Positions 6,513-7,256 of a stretch of 7,256 nucleotides of DNA are shown piece by piece (position 1 is the stretch's first letter; each line of letters begins with the position of its first letter). Under the pieces are notes generated by a model. The model was not told the origin of the DNA. It searched no databases and was given only the letters and a program-made list of their open reading frames with translations. The DNA is taken from assembly GCA_021163905.1 (NCBI GenBank), contig JAGGTG010000174.1, positions 1 to 7,256 of the forward strand. The letters run 5' to 3'. The stretch comes from Candidatus Aerophobota bacterium. GTDB taxonomy: Bacteria; Aerophobota; Aerophobia; Aerophobales; B3-G15. A program made the position numbers and the translations under genes.

Positions 6513-7097
6513 TTATTTTTTAGTTTTTTCTTTTAATTTTTTTATAGCCTGTCTTGCTTTGGTATGTCCGGGTATAATGCGGATAACCTGTTTGTATTCA
6601 TTAATGGCCTTACTTAACTTACCCATTTTCTCATAAATTACCGCCATTTGCCAGTGATAAGTAGCATTGTTGGGGTCAAGTTCAATAGCTTTTTTTGATT
6701 CTAAAGCTGCCTGTTGATACATCTTTTTATTCCAGTAACACCAGGCAAGATGGTAATGAGCCCAGGCATTATAGGGATTTAGCTGGTAGGATTTTTTGAA
6801 GTGATAAATGGCCTTATTAAAGTATCTATCATCTCTGTAAAGTACAGCAAGTTTGGAGTAAAGCTCTCCCGCCTTATCTTGATACTCTGCATTTTTTGGT
6901 GAAATAGATATAGCTTTCTCATACTCGATGGCAGCTTTTTTCCAGCTTTTCACGTGTTTGGCTAATTGCTCCGCTCTGCGATAGTAAATATCAGCCCAAA
7001 AAGATTGGATAGAAACATAGCTTAGAAAAACTATAACGATGATTAAAACTGAAATAAGAATTATTTTTTGTTTTCCGTAAGATAATTTTATCTGCAA
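6513..7097 (-). CDS. Membrane-anchored TPR-repeat protein
   Basis: A 194-residue protein with a single N-terminal membrane helix (about 11-31, KIILISVLIIVIVFLSYVSI) followed by tandem tetratricopeptide repeats at about 36-69, 75-110, 111-144 and 145-178. The repeats show the expected W/Y-A-G/L-Y-F-A-P spacing, for example KAISISPKNA, SYQLNPYNAWAHYHLAWCY, KAIELDPNNATYHWQMAVIY and YKQVIRIIPGH. Such proteins serve as scaffolds for protein complexes at the membrane. The basic residues before the helix (KLSYGKQK) would place the N-terminus inside and the repeats outside by the positive-inside rule. The start is TTG at 7095-7097: the frame is open for 12 codons upstream without ATG or GTG, and the first internal Met is residue 126, so no better start exists. 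It is the first gene of the leftward operon, about 24 bases from the predicted transcript start. Confidence 0.93.
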   Translation of the reverse strand: MQIKLSYGKQKIILISVLIIVIVFLSYVSIQSFWADIYYRRAEQLAKHVKSWKKAAIEYEKAISISPKNAEYQDKAGELYSKLAVLYRDDRYFNKAIYHFKKSYQLNPYNAWAHYHLAWCYWNKKMYQQAALESKKAIELDPNNATYHWQMAVIYEKMGKLSKAINEYKQVIRIIPGHTKARQAIKKLKEKTKK

Positions 7098-7137
7098 GAT
7101 TTTATCTTTAAGGCTAAGATTTAGTTGATTATATCAA
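7096..7137 (-). promoter_or_regulatory. Cluster of three short inverted repeats over the -10, leader and start codon
   Basis: Read on the - strand, three small dyads follow each other: TTGAT-ATA-ATCAA (7137-7125, covering the -10), CTAA-ATC-TTAG (7124-7114, at the predicted transcript start) and AAGAT-AAA-ATCTT (7108-7096, overlapping the TTG start). ATCTT (7120-7116) could also pair with AAGAT (7108-7104). They may be operator half-sites or leader hairpins, but 4-5 base arms in AT-rich DNA can arise by chance. Confidence 0.3.
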
Positions 7138-7156
7138 AGATACAGAAAAAAGGCAA
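7128..7156 (-). promoter_or_regulatory. Sigma-70-type promoter of the TPR-DUF457-DUF1616 operon
   Basis: On the - strand a perfect -10 TATAAT (7133-7128) is preceded by TG one base upstream (extended -10, TGATATAAT). A -35-like TTGCCT (7156-7151, four of six consensus bases) lies at the ideal 17-base spacing. Transcription would start near 7121, giving a leader of about 24 bases before the TTG start. It is the only convincing promoter seen in the window. Confidence 0.75.
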
Positions 7157-7160
7157 GTTG

Positions 7161-7256
7161 ATGTAAATTCTGAGGTTGGGACACTTTCTAATAACTATAT
7201 AGGCTCTCTGGGTATCCCACGGAAACCGGCCTCGCCAGAGTTTGGTATCACCTCTA
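7161..7256 (-). mobile_element. Possible end of an insertion sequence or tail of an unidentified leftward gene (edge of window)
   Basis: By my count 32 of the 56 bases at 7201-7256 are G or C, well above the AT-rich rest of the window. On the - strand one frame runs in from the edge and stops at TAG 7197-7195, giving a 19-residue tail EVIPNSGEAGFRGIPREPI. It is followed by TTAGAAAGTGTCCCAAC (7192-7176 read leftwards). A gene end followed closely by a GTGTCC-type sequence recalls the ends of some IS3/IS481-like elements. No second inverted repeat or target duplication is inside the window, so this is tentative. It could equally be an ordinary neighbouring gene or a non-coding element. Confidence 0.3.

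Overview
The window is bacterial, AT-rich and densely coded, with short intergenic gaps, overlapping genes and a sigma-70-like promoter (TATAAT with a TG extension). No ribosomal or other marker gene is present. The closest resemblances I recall are the YdjM/DUF457-like and DUF1616 proteins of Dehalococcoidia-type Chloroflexota and similar anaerobic or candidate phyla. That is family memory, not a placement, and the phylum should be treated as unknown.

Left part (1-4964, + strand): four tightly packed genes that look like one operon entering from outside the window. In order they are a large membrane protein with a C-terminal DUF4129-like domain (5' end cut off by the window), a DUF4350 membrane protein, a MoxR-family AAA+ ATPase and a DUF58 protein. 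The last three overlap by 8 and 4 bases, so translation is probably coupled. This is the widespread MoxR cassette: the ATPase is thought to act as a chaperone on the DUF58/VWA-like partner, next to membrane proteins facing the outside. The exact cellular job of this version is unknown. Unusual points are an Ile where the ATPase family normally has the sensor-1 Asn, a degenerate metal site in the DUF58 protein, and a DUF4129 protein that carries three tandem beta-rich repeats and a helical stalk instead of a visible transglutaminase.

Right part (4996-7097, - strand): a convergent three-gene operon reading leftwards from a clear promoter at 7128-7156. It encodes a membrane-anchored TPR protein, a membrane metal-dependent-hydrolase-like protein (YdjM/DUF457 type) and a DUF1616 membrane protein, with gaps of only 8 and 15 bases. 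The two operons converge on a 31-base spacer with no convincing terminator. All seven genes encode membrane proteins or partners of membrane proteins, so an envelope role is a reasonable inference for the whole region.

Right edge (about 7161-7256): a short stretch clearly richer in G+C than the rest. It may be the end of an insertion sequence or the tail of another leftward gene, but too little is inside the window to decide. No tRNA, rRNA, CRISPR array or integrase was seen.
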